The notes beneath the pieces are model-generated. The model was not told the DNA's origin, did not search any database, and saw only the letters and a program-made list of their open reading frames with translations. From JANPCX01 sp031431125 (GTDB taxonomy: Bacteria > Pseudomonadota > Gammaproteobacteria > Burkholderiales > Burkholderiaceae_C), in contig JANPCX010000084.1 of assembly GCA_031431125.1 (NCBI GenBank), positions 1 to 30,323 on the forward strand: a stretch of DNA of 30,323 bases. Direction: 5' to 3'. Of this stretch, positions 7,253 through 14,738 are shown in pieces. The position numbers and the translations under genes are program-made. Position 1 is the first letter of the stretch. Each line of letters opens with the position of its first letter.

Positions 7253-8344
7253 ATGAGCACCAGCCACCCCTCCCGAATTCCGTCCCGCGCCCGCAGTGCC
7301 GGCAACGCCAAGAGTGCAGCCGTTGCATCCATGGACCTGGCGCTTCAAGGGGGCGGGTCGCACGGCGCCTTCACTTGGGGTGTGCTCGACCGCTTGCTTG
7401 AAGACGAGTCCCTGCACATCAGCGCCATCTCCGGCACCAGCGCAGGGGCCATGAACGCCGCTGTGCTGGCCACGGGCCATGCCCAAGGGGGGCGCGAAGG
7501 CGCGCGGCAGGCGCTGCGCAATTTCTGGCGCGACATCAGCCAAGCCGGTGCCATTTTCAGCCCCTTGCCCGGCAGCACCACCGCCACTGCGAACAACCCT
7601 TTTTCGCTGGAGAACTCGTTGGGCTATCAATGGGCCAGTTCTTTCTTCCGCTCGTTTAGCCCTTATGAGTTCAATCCGCTGAACTTGAACCCGCTGCGTG
7701 ATGTGGTGCAAAAACACGTGCGGCCCGAGGCCTTGATCAGCTGCGACATCGCCTTATTCATCACCGCCACCAGCGTGCGGACCGGCCAAGCACGGGTGTT
7801 CACGGCCAAAGACCTCAGCGTGGACGCGGTGCTGGCATCGGCCTGTTTGCCGTTTTTGTTTCAAGCCGTGGAGATTGATGGCGAGCCTTACTGGGACGGC
7901 GGCTACACCGGCAACCCCGCCATCTTCCCGCTCATTTACGACAGCCGGTCTATGGATGTGCTGCTGGTGCGCATCAACCCCTTGGTGCGCGAAGGAACGC
8001 CCACCCGCACCATGGACATCCTGGACCGGGTGAGCGAGATATCGTTCAACGCGAGTTTGATCTCGGAGATGCGGGCCATCGCTTTTGTATCGCGCTTGCT
8101 GCGTGAAGAGCGGCTGGACGCAGGTCGCTACAAAGACCTGCGCCTGCACATGGTGGCCGACGACGACCACCTCTCCAGCCTCGCGCCCAACAGCAAGTTC
8201 AACACCGATTGGGCATTTTTGGAGCAGCTGTTTGAGCATGGTCGAGGCGCGGCCGCCGCTTGGCTGAGTGCGCCCCGCAAAGACGTGGGGAAACGCTCGT
8301 CGTTGAACTTGGAGGCCACGTTCTTGAGCCCCAAAAAGCGTTGA
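7253..8344 (+). CDS. Patatin-like phospholipase
   Basis: A 363-residue patatin-family lipid acyl hydrolase. It uses a Ser-Asp dyad to cleave ester bonds of phospholipids or other lipids. The glycine-rich oxyanion loop GGGSHGAFTWG comes shortly after an N-terminal basic segment, the nucleophile elbow GTSAG places the catalytic serine at S63, and the catalytic aspartate is in the DGG motif at about D215. There is no clear signal peptide or beta-barrel domain, so it appears to be a stand-alone cytosolic or peripheral enzyme rather than a secreted type V protein. I chose the ATG at 7253; an internal ATG at 7331 just before the patatin core is possible. It follows the sensor kinase by 97 bp and is convergent with rodA (7-bp gap). 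The substrate is unknown. Confidence 0.88.
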   Translation: MSTSHPSRIPSRARSAGNAKSAAVASMDLALQGGGSHGAFTWGVLDRLLEDESLHISAISGTSAGAMNAAVLATGHAQGGREGARQALRNFWRDISQAGAIFSPLPGSTTATANNPFSLENSLGYQWASSFFRSFSPYEFNPLNLNPLRDVVQKHVRPEALISCDIALFITATSVRTGQARVFTAKDLSVDAVLASACLPFLFQAVEIDGEPYWDGGYTGNPAIFPLIYDSRSMDVLLVRINPLVREGTPTRTMDILDRVSEISFNASLISEMRAIAFVSRLLREERLDAGRYKDLRLHMVADDDHLSSLAPNSKFNTDWAFLEQLFEHGRGAAAAWLSAPRKDVGKRSSLNLEATFLSPKKR

Positions 8345-8352
8345 ACCGCTTT
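8333..8352 (-). terminator. Weak terminator-like hairpin at the end of rodA
   Basis: On the minus strand AAAGCG-GTTCAA-CGCTTT forms a 6-bp stem (8335-8340 pairing with 8347-8352) and is followed by TT, making a short U-rich run. It overlaps the rodA stop codon. The stem is short, so function is uncertain. Confidence 0.3.
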
Positions 8353-9509
8353 CAGTCCTGAACCAAGCGTTTGTTCTTGGCGATGGACATCAAGATGCCC
8401 AAGCCCAGCCCCAAGGTCACCATGGCCGTGCCGCCATAACTGATGAAGGGCAGCGGCACGCCAACCACAGGCAAGATGCCGCTGACCATGCCCATGTTGA
8501 CGAACACATAGGTGAAAAAACTCAAGGTGATGGCACCGGCCATCAATCGGCCGAACACCGAGGGCGCTTGGGCCGCAATCATCAAACCACGAACAATCAA
8601 GAACGTGAAACACAGCAACAGCGCGATGCAACCCACCAGGCCGAATTCTTCGGAGAAGGCGGCAAAAATGAAGTCTGTCGTTCTCTCGGGAATGAACTCC
8701 AAATGGGTTTGTGTGCCCTTCATGAACCCTTTGCCCCAAATGCCGCCAGAGCCGATGGCGATCATGCCTTGCAGGATGTGGAAACCTTTGCCCAGCGGGT
8801 CTTTGGTGGGGTCCAGCAAGGTGCAGACGCGGGTTTTTTGATACTCCTTCATGCCGTGCCAGTCCACATCGGGTTGGCACAAGGTGTCGCCATACCAAAC
8901 CAAAGCGCCGATGGCGACCACGCCCAAAAAAATCACCGGAACAATGAGCCGCCAGGACAGTCCTGCAAAAAAGATGACGAAGAGGCCAGCCGACAACACC
9001 AAGATGGCCGTGCCCAGGTCGGGCTGTTTGACGATCAAGCCCACGGGCAGCAACAACAACGCACCCGCCACAACAAAGTCCAGCAACCTCAGCTGGCCCT
9101 CCCGACGCTGAAACCACCAGGCCAACATCAGCGGCATGGCAATCTTCATGATTTCGCTGGGCTGAATCACAGTCACCCCCAAATTCACCCAACGGGTTGC
9201 CCCTTTTTTGGAAATGCCAAACAGAGCCGTCGCGATCAGCAAAGCCACCCCCAAGGCGTACAAAGGCGGGGCCAGCGCCAAGAGCCGCTGTGGGGGAATC
9301 TGGGCCACGACGAACAACAAGGTGGCGGCAATCAGCATGTTGCGGCCGTGGTCGACAAAACGGGTGCCATGGTCAAACCCCACCGAGTACATGGTGAGTA
9401 AGCCCGCGGTGGCCAAGAGAATGACCGCCACCAAGAGCGGCCCGTCGAAGCCCGTGAACACCGGCGCAATCCGCTGCCACCACGTGGGTTGTTCAAAACG
9501 GGATTTCAC
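8352..9509 (-). CDS. rodA: Peptidoglycan glycosyltransferase RodA
   Basis: A 385-residue SEDS-family membrane glycosyltransferase that polymerises lipid II during lateral wall synthesis, working with PBP2 and the MreBCD complex. About ten hydrophobic helices are visible. Family landmarks include WVNLGVTVIQPSE, KQPDLGTAI, the loop ERTTDFIFAAFSEEFG carrying the conserved catalytic aspartate, and VGVPLPFISYGGTA near the C-terminus. The start is GTG at 9507-9509, overlapping the mrdA stop as GTGA, so translation is very likely coupled to mrdA. It is the last gene of the mreBCD-mrdA-rodA operon. Confidence 0.96.
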   Translation of the reverse strand: MKSRFEQPTWWQRIAPVFTGFDGPLLVAVILLATAGLLTMYSVGFDHGTRFVDHGRNMLIAATLLFVVAQIPPQRLLALAPPLYALGVALLIATALFGISKKGATRWVNLGVTVIQPSEIMKIAMPLMLAWWFQRREGQLRLLDFVVAGALLLLPVGLIVKQPDLGTAILVLSAGLFVIFFAGLSWRLIVPVIFLGVVAIGALVWYGDTLCQPDVDWHGMKEYQKTRVCTLLDPTKDPLGKGFHILQGMIAIGSGGIWGKGFMKGTQTHLEFIPERTTDFIFAAFSEEFGLVGCIALLLCFTFLIVRGLMIAAQAPSVFGRLMAGAITLSFFTYVFVNMGMVSGILPVVGVPLPFISYGGTAMVTLGLGLGILMSIAKNKRLVQD

Positions 9510-11455
9510 GGGGCCGCCCCTGGTAGGGGAATGTCGGCAGCGCGGCGTGGTTTGCCCACAGGGCTGCTGGATTGGCCCTTTTGGGTCAAGGCCATGTCTT
9601 CTTCGCTCGGATACAGCCCGAGCAAGGCGTAGTCAAAAACACGGCGGGCAATCGGTGCGGCGGCCGCTGCACCGAAACCCGAGTTCTCAACAATGACGGC
9701 CAGGGCGATGGTGGGCTGTTCCAGCGGCGCAAACGCCATGTAAAGGGAGTGGTCGCGTTTGAACTCGTCCAAACGGCTGGCGTTGTAGCGCTCGTTCTGT
9801 TTGATGCCCACCGCCTGGGCCGTGCCGGTTTTCCCGCCCGTGGCATAAGGTGCCCCCATGAAGACCCGTGTCGATGTGCCTTCTTGGGTCACGCCATGCA
9901 GCGCTTTTTTGATCAACTGCACATGCTCAGGTTTGAGTGGCAGCGGGGCCAGCGCATCGTTGGACAACAATTTGCTCTCTTTGGTGACCGGGTCAATCAG
10001 CTCCCGAACCAAACGCGGTTTGAAGCGCTGGCCACCCGAAACCAAGGTGGCCGTGGCACTGGCCATCTGCAACATGGTGAAGTTGTTGTAGCCCTGACCG
10101 ATGCCGAGTGAAATCGTCTCACCGGCATACCAGCGCTGCATCTCGGGGCGTTTGAACTTTTGTTTTTTCCAGGCGGTGGAGGGCAAATCGCCGGTCACTT
10201 CGCCTTTGATGTCGATGCCGGTTTCGCGGCCAAAACCGAAGGGCTTGAGCTGGTCGTGCATCAAATCCACGCCCATGTCGTTGGCCAGGGCGTAGTAGTA
10301 GACATTGCTCGACTTGATGATGCTGCGCGCCATGTCCACGGCTCCGAGGCCCCCATCGCCGTGGCTGCGGAAGGTGTGGTTGCCGAACTGGTAACTGCCA
10401 CCGTCGAAGGTGATTTGGTGGGGTTCACGTTTGCCGGTATTCAGCGCGGCGATGGCCATGAAGGGTTTGTAGGTCGAGCCTGGCGGATAGGTGCCGCGCA
10501 GCGCACGGTTCAGCAAAGGTTTGTCGACAGATTCGTTCAGTTCACGCCACGACTCCACATCGATGCCATCCACGAACAAATTGGGGTCAAAAGTGGGTTT
10601 GCTGACAAAAGCCAGGATTTCACCTGAGCGTGGGTCCAGCGCCACCAAAGCGCCGCGCCTGTCGCCGAAAAGTTGCTCGACCAAAGCCTGCAGTTTGATG
10701 TCGAGCGACAGAACGACCGTGGTCCCTGGTTTGGGCGGGCTGCTCTGCAAGCGCCTCACAGCACGCCCTGCGGCGCTGGTTTCTACTTCTTCAAACCCCG
10801 TCTTGCCGTGCAGCACCTGCTCGTAACTTTGCTCGACGCCCAGTTTGCCCATGTGGTCGGTGCCGCGGTAGTTGGCGGCATCGTCGGATTCGTCAATTTG
10901 CTCTTTTTCTTTGAGGTTGATGCGTCCGATGTAACCCACCACATGGCCGCCCACCTCACCTTGTGGATAGCTGCGAAACAAACGCGCTTTGATGTCCACG
11001 CCCGGGAAACGAAAACGCTGTGCGGTGAAACGAGCGACTTCTTCGTCGGTCAGTCGGGTGCGGATCGGCAAGGACTCGAACCGTTTGCTCTCCTCAAGCA
11101 AACGCTTGAAACGTTTGCGGTCACGCGATTCAATGCGCACCAGTTCACCCAAACGGTTGATGGTGTCGTCCAAGTCGATGGCTTTGGACGGCGTGATCTC
11201 CAAGGTGTAGGCCGAATAGTTGGTCGCCAAGACCACGCCGTTGCGATCCAGGATGGTGCCGCGACTGGGCGGCAAGGGCAGCACGGCGATGCGGTTGTTT
11301 TCGGCCTGCGTTGCCAGTTGTTCGTGTTGATGCACCTGCAAATGCAGCAGTCGCGCCAGCAAGAGGCCAAAACAAACCAATACAAAAGCAGCAGCAGCGA
11401 ACAAGCGCCAACGAAAGCGGCGGAGTTCTTGTTCGGTGCTGCGCAGTTCGATCAT
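9506..11455 (-). CDS. mrdA: Penicillin-binding protein 2 (elongasome transpeptidase)
   Basis: A 649-residue class B penicillin-binding protein that cross-links peptidoglycan in the elongasome. It has a short cytosolic N-terminus, one transmembrane helix near residues 17-37, a pedestal/dimerisation domain, and a C-terminal transpeptidase domain. The active-site motifs are intact: STYK with nucleophile S327, SSN (SSNVYYY), and KTG (GGKTGTAQ). The frame remains open far upstream but overlaps mreD; the ATG giving MIELRSTEQELRRFRWR, four bases after the mreD stop, is the sensible start. The C-terminus is extended and proline/alanine-rich. It shares a GTGA overlap with rodA downstream. Confidence 0.96.
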   Translation of the reverse strand: MIELRSTEQELRRFRWRLFAAAAFVLVCFGLLLARLLHLQVHQHEQLATQAENNRIAVLPLPPSRGTILDRNGVVLATNYSAYTLEITPSKAIDLDDTINRLGELVRIESRDRKRFKRLLEESKRFESLPIRTRLTDEEVARFTAQRFRFPGVDIKARLFRSYPQGEVGGHVVGYIGRINLKEKEQIDESDDAANYRGTDHMGKLGVEQSYEQVLHGKTGFEEVETSAAGRAVRRLQSSPPKPGTTVVLSLDIKLQALVEQLFGDRRGALVALDPRSGEILAFVSKPTFDPNLFVDGIDVESWRELNESVDKPLLNRALRGTYPPGSTYKPFMAIAALNTGKREPHQITFDGGSYQFGNHTFRSHGDGGLGAVDMARSIIKSSNVYYYALANDMGVDLMHDQLKPFGFGRETGIDIKGEVTGDLPSTAWKKQKFKRPEMQRWYAGETISLGIGQGYNNFTMLQMASATATLVSGGQRFKPRLVRELIDPVTKESKLLSNDALAPLPLKPEHVQLIKKALHGVTQEGTSTRVFMGAPYATGGKTGTAQAVGIKQNERYNASRLDEFKRDHSLYMAFAPLEQPTIALAVIVENSGFGAAAAAPIARRVFDYALLGLYPSEEDMALTQKGQSSSPVGKPRRAADIPLPGAAP

Positions 11456-11459
11456 GTGC

Positions 11460-11981
11460 TCACAACGGCCTGTTTTGATCGCGGTCGGGGGCGCGGCGCT
11501 GCGGTGCCAGCAACAAAACACTGACCAGCGGCCACAACAAGGCTTCAAAGAGCGGTGCCAACACCAAGGTCCAGCCCGGCCACATGCCGCCCACCAGCAA
11601 ACGCACCACAAAAGACACCGCATGGGCCGCAGCGAAAAGCGGCAGGATTTGCAGCGCCTGGGTGCCCACAGAAAACCACAACAAACGCCGGTGGATGGTG
11701 ATGGCAAAGTAGCTGAGCATGGTGTAGGCCAAAGCATGCTGCCCCAGCACCGCACCGTCGTGCACATCCATCAGCAAGCCAAAGACGAAGGCCGCACCAA
11801 TACCCACACGCCGTGCTTGGTGGACATTCCAAAACACCAGCGTCAAAGCGAGCAGGTCGGGCATGGCCGGCATTCGCCCCAGGGGCAACACATTGAACAT
11901 CAAGGCCACGAGCAGGGTGCCCCAAACAAAAAGGGGATTCGCTGGCAACAGCAGTTGGTCAGCGCTGCGCGGCATGATCAT
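11460..11981 (-). CDS. mreD: Rod shape-determining protein MreD
   Basis: A small hydrophobic inner-membrane protein of about 173 residues with five or six predicted helices. It is part of the MreBCD complex that positions wall synthesis. The family pattern is seen in RRVGIGAAFVFGLLMDVHDGAVLGQHALAY and in the hydrophobic C-terminal half. The ATG at 11979-11981 was chosen (a second ATG follows two codons later); it begins 25 bp after the mreC stop. A longer frame extends upstream into mreC and is rejected. No strong Shine-Dalgarno is seen, which fits expression coupled to mreC. The basic C-terminal tail RRAPDRDQNRPL ends just before mrdA. Confidence 0.9.
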   Translation of the reverse strand: MIMPRSADQLLLPANPLFVWGTLLVALMFNVLPLGRMPAMPDLLALTLVFWNVHQARRVGIGAAFVFGLLMDVHDGAVLGQHALAYTMLSYFAITIHRRLLWFSVGTQALQILPLFAAAHAVSFVVRLLVGGMWPGWTLVLAPLFEALLWPLVSVLLLAPQRRAPDRDQNRPL

Positions 11982-12006
11982 GTCGGTACCCAGCCATAAA
12001 AATGGT

Positions 12007-12942
12007 TCACCGTTTACCGCCTTTTTTTGCGCCAGATGCGGCTTGATTGGCTTCGGTGGCCGCGGGTGGGGGGGGCATTTGTTTGGACAGCGGCTCGAGC
12101 AGCAGCACATGGCGCAGGTTGTCGCTCGAGGCGGTGGGGGTCAGCACCACGCGTGCAAAACTGTCTTTCGACTGCCGCTCCACAGAAGCCACACGGGCCA
12201 CCGTGAGACCCGGGGGGTAAACACCGTCGACGCCCGATGTCGTGAGCACATCGCCCACTTGGACATCACTGCTGCTGGCGACAAAACGCAACTCCAAACC
12301 GCCCGCCGATCCGATCGGGCCGGCGACACCAAAAGCCGCACCGCGCTGTTGGGTGCGGGTGTTTAGCAGGGGAATGGCGGCGTCCTTGTCCGTCAACAGA
12401 GTAACTTCCGAGGTCAAGGGATAGACCCGCGTCACTTGGCCGACCACGCCTTGTTCGTTGATCACCGGAGAACCTTCCACCACGTCATGCTGACGCCCCC
12501 GGTCCACCACCAACTTGCGTGAGTACGGGTCGGCCGCCAAGTACAGCACCTCTGCCGCTTGCTGGCGCACCTGCAGCCTGGGTTGCAAAGCCAGCAGGGC
12601 ACGCAAGCGCGCGTTTTCGGTCTGCAAAGGTTCCACTTGCGCGGTTCGTTCCGCTTGTTCGGCCAGGGTGCGCTGGGCTTGCGCTTGAACCACCTGGGCT
12701 TCTTGCAGGCCTCGAACATAGTCGCCGCCGCCTTGCCAGAGCTGCACAGGCACGAGCAGCAAACGCTGCACGGGGTGCAAGACGGTGGCAATGACCGCGC
12801 GCAAAGGCTGGGTGATTTGAAAACGGGTGTCAGCCACCATCAAAAACAAGGCCAGGGCGGAACAAAGGGTCAGTTTGGTCAGCGCCGATGGCCCCTGGCG
12901 AAAGAAGGGCGGCGGTGTGCGATCTAGTGTGCCCAGTGCCAT
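12007..12942 (-). CDS. mreC: Rod shape-determining protein MreC
   Basis: A 311-residue bitopic inner-membrane protein. An N-terminal transmembrane segment lies near residues 24-40, a coiled coil at about 70-112 (rich in QAQAQRTLAEQAERT-type heptads), and a periplasmic double beta-barrel region from about 120 to 275 that in homologues contacts PBP2. Family-typical pieces include KLVVDRG, GVVGQVTRVYPLTSEVTLLTD and LTTSGVDGVYPPGL. The tail is low-complexity and basic (PPPPAATEANQAASGAKKGGKR). The start ATG is at 12940-12942. It lies 148 bp downstream of mreB, a gap that contains a terminator-like hairpin. Confidence 0.94.
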   Translation of the reverse strand: MALGTLDRTPPPFFRQGPSALTKLTLCSALALFLMVADTRFQITQPLRAVIATVLHPVQRLLLVPVQLWQGGGDYVRGLQEAQVVQAQAQRTLAEQAERTAQVEPLQTENARLRALLALQPRLQVRQQAAEVLYLAADPYSRKLVVDRGRQHDVVEGSPVINEQGVVGQVTRVYPLTSEVTLLTDKDAAIPLLNTRTQQRGAAFGVAGPIGSAGGLELRFVASSSDVQVGDVLTTSGVDGVYPPGLTVARVASVERQSKDSFARVVLTPTASSDNLRHVLLLEPLSKQMPPPPAATEANQAASGAKKGGKR

Positions 12943-13021
12943 GCTTGCCTATCGCGTTCGTGGTTGGTGCGTTGGTAGCAGCGGTTGCGTACAAAGGCCC
13001 GCCCATGAGCGCCGCCCGTAT

Positions 13022-13070
13022 CAAGTTAGAAAAGAAAACAGCCGGCAACGTGCAAGACGTGCCGGCAGTT
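13022..13070 (-). terminator. Terminator-like hairpin between mreB and mreC
   Basis: Read on the minus strand, a stem formed by 13061-13067 (GCCGGCA) and 13041-13047 (TGCCGGC) is extended by further pairs on both sides (AAC/GTT outside, CGT/ACG inside with a one-base bulge). It is followed directly by GTTTTCTTTTC, a U-rich tract. It begins 21 bp after the mreB stop. This is a plausible intrinsic or partial terminator within the mre operon, which would make mreB mRNA more abundant than mreC-rodA mRNA. Confidence 0.65.
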
Positions 13071-13090
13071 GCATTCAACTGGGCTGGATT

Positions 13091-14134
13091 TTATTCCGAG
13101 GTGAAGATGGAGCCCAAACGCTCCATGCGCTCCAGGGCCATGCCGCAACCGCGCACCACACAGGTCAGCGGGTCTTCCGCCACCAACACCGGCAAGCCGG
13201 TTTCTTCAGCCAAGAGGCGATCCAGGTCGCGCAAGAGGGCGCCGCCGCCGGTGAGCATCATGCCGCGTTCGGCAATGTCAGCGCCGAGCTCGGGTGGGGT
13301 TTGCTCCAGGGCATTTTTCACCGCCGACACCATTTGGTTCAGCGGGTCGGTCAGCGCTTCCAGAATTTCGTTGCTGCTGATGGTGAAGCTCCGCGGCACA
13401 CCTTCGGACAGGTTGCGACCCTTGACTTCCATTTCTTTCACTTCGGAACCCGGGAACGCGCTGCCTATCGTCTTCTTGATGGCTTCAGCCGTCGGATCGC
13501 CAATCAGCATGCCGTAGTTGCGGCGGATGTAGTTGATGATGGATTCATCGAACTTGTCGCCGCCCACACGGATAGAGCCTTTGTAGACCATGCCGCCCAA
13601 GGAAATCACGCCCACCTCGGTGGTGCCACCGCCAATGTCCACGACCATGGAGCCGCTGGCCTCGGACACGGGCAAGCCCGCGCCAATGGCAGCTGCCATG
13701 GGTTCTTCGATCAAATACACCTGGGAGGCGCCCGCGTTCAAAGCCGACTCACGAATCGCACGGCGCTCCACCTGGGTGGAGCCGCAGGGCACACAAATGA
13801 TGATGCGGGGACTGGGCCGCAGCACAGAGCGCGGATGCACCATCTTGATGAACTGCTTGAGCATTTGCTCGGTGACGGTGAAGTCGGCGATCACGCCGTC
13901 TTTCATCGGCCGAATGGCCTCGATGTTGCCTGGCACCTTGCCCAACATGGCCTTGGCTTCATGGCCGACGGCTTGGATGGTCTTCTTGCCGTTGGGGCCG
14001 CCTTCGTGGCGGATGGACACAACAGACGGCTCGTCCAGAACGATGCCTTTGCCGCGAACGTAGATCAGGGTGTTAGCCGTGCCTAGGTCGATGGCCAAGT
14101 CCGTCGAGAAATGGCGACGAAATAATTCAAACAT
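13091..14134 (-). CDS. mreB: Rod shape-determining protein MreB (bacterial actin)
   Basis: A 347-residue actin homologue that polymerises on the inner face of the membrane and directs lateral wall synthesis. The N-terminus MFELFRRHF is the amphipathic membrane-binding helix. ATP-binding motifs include phosphate loop 1 (DLGTANTLIYVRGKG, beginning at D16) and phosphate loop 2 (DIGGGTTEVGVIS). The length equals that of the family (347). The start ATG is at 14132-14134. It is the first gene of the shape operon and is divergent from gatC across a 304-bp region containing a strong hairpin in its leader. Confidence 0.98.
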   Translation of the reverse strand: MFELFRRHFSTDLAIDLGTANTLIYVRGKGIVLDEPSVVSIRHEGGPNGKKTIQAVGHEAKAMLGKVPGNIEAIRPMKDGVIADFTVTEQMLKQFIKMVHPRSVLRPSPRIIICVPCGSTQVERRAIRESALNAGASQVYLIEEPMAAAIGAGLPVSEASGSMVVDIGGGTTEVGVISLGGMVYKGSIRVGGDKFDESIINYIRRNYGMLIGDPTAEAIKKTIGSAFPGSEVKEMEVKGRNLSEGVPRSFTISSNEILEALTDPLNQMVSAVKNALEQTPPELGADIAERGMMLTGGGALLRDLDRLLAEETGLPVLVAEDPLTCVVRGCGMALERMERLGSIFTSE

Positions 14135-14438
14135 GGTGTTTATGAGGTGCTTCGCGCCAGAGGCGGCGACGACGCAGCAATGAGGGTCTTGTTATTTCAG
14201 AACAAACGGCTGCGCGTGGACAACAGAGGCGGCGCAGCCGTTGGCGGGAGGGTGAAGAATTCTTTGGGGTAACGCAACTGTGAAAAAACCGTCCAAGCAA
14301 AACACGGGTGCGGCACTGGGAAATAACTGGGGATAATACCCGATCAAGCTGAATTCCCCCGGGTTTGACCGGGCAAACAGGCGCGAGCCCAACGGAACAT
14401 CAGCCTCTCCCAATTCACTCTTCAAGAACTTCTTCACC
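14135..14438. promoter_or_regulatory. 304-bp divergent control region between mreB and gatC
   Basis: This region separates two divergent operons and has no coding frame I would defend. It contains an 11-bp perfect inverted repeat at 14205-14242 (separate entry) and a direct repeat AGAGGCGGCG at 14159-14168 and 14225-14234. On the plus strand GATAAT at 14332-14337 is a 5/6 match to the -10 consensus and could serve gatCAB with a roughly 95-base leader, but no good -35 lies at the right spacing. No convincing mreB promoter pair was found by eye. Confidence 0.45.
14205..14242 (-). promoter_or_regulatory. Leader hairpin upstream of mreB, attenuator candidate
   Basis: Positions 14205-14215 (AACGGCTGCGC) and 14232-14242 are perfect 11-base reverse complements separated by 16 bases. 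Read towards mreB, the stem is followed by TGTTCTG, a weakly U-rich sequence. The hairpin is about 70 bases upstream of the mreB start. It could be an attenuator or a protein-binding dyad; the repeat itself is unambiguous. Confidence 0.55.
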
Positions 14439-14738
14439 ATGGCTTTGAGTTCACAAGATGTCAGCCGCATCGCCCAGTTGGCGCGGCTGGAGTTAGCTTC
14501 CGACGAACAAGTCGTTTTGCTGTCCCAGCTCAACGGTTTTTTCAGCATCGTTGAGCAAATGAGCGCCGTGGACACGCGAGGCATTGAGCCCCTGTACACC
14601 CCGCTGTCGGCGGTGCAGGAAGTAGCGCTGCGTTTGCGTGAGGACAAAGTGACCGAAGTGGATCAGCGCACACTGAATCAACGCAGTGCTCCGGCCGTCG
14701 AAGATGGTTTGTTCTTGGTACCCAAGGTGATGGAATGA
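14439..14738 (+). CDS. gatC: Asp-tRNA(Asn)/Glu-tRNA(Gln) amidotransferase subunit C
   Basis: A 99-residue GatC, the small belt subunit that stabilises the GatA-GatB complex. The family pattern is visible: the N-terminal helix with SRIAQLARLELASDE, then LNGFFSIVEQMSAVDTRGIEPLYTPL, and AVEDGLFLVPKVME at the end. The ATG at 14439-14441 follows a weak Shine-Dalgarno (AAGAACTT). Its stop TGA overlaps the gatA ATG as ATGA, indicating coupled translation. It heads the gatCAB operon. Confidence 0.95.
   Translation: MALSSQDVSRIAQLARLELASDEQVVLLSQLNGFFSIVEQMSAVDTRGIEPLYTPLSAVQEVALRLREDKVTEVDQRTLNQRSAPAVEDGLFLVPKVME

Noticed and set aside
8128..9192. A 354-codon minus-strand frame across the patatin gene end and rodA
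   Set aside because: It is an out-of-frame reading of rodA continued into the antisense of the patatin gene, with no family features.
11456..11767. N-terminal extension of PBP2 into mreD
   Set aside because: It is a cysteine/tryptophan-rich out-of-frame reading of mreD; the natural membrane anchor follows the ATG at 11455.
14332..14337. GATAAT as a firm gatCAB promoter
   Set aside because: The hexamer is good, but no acceptable -35 or exact extended -10 TGn motif lies at the correct spacing, so it is mentioned only as a possibility.
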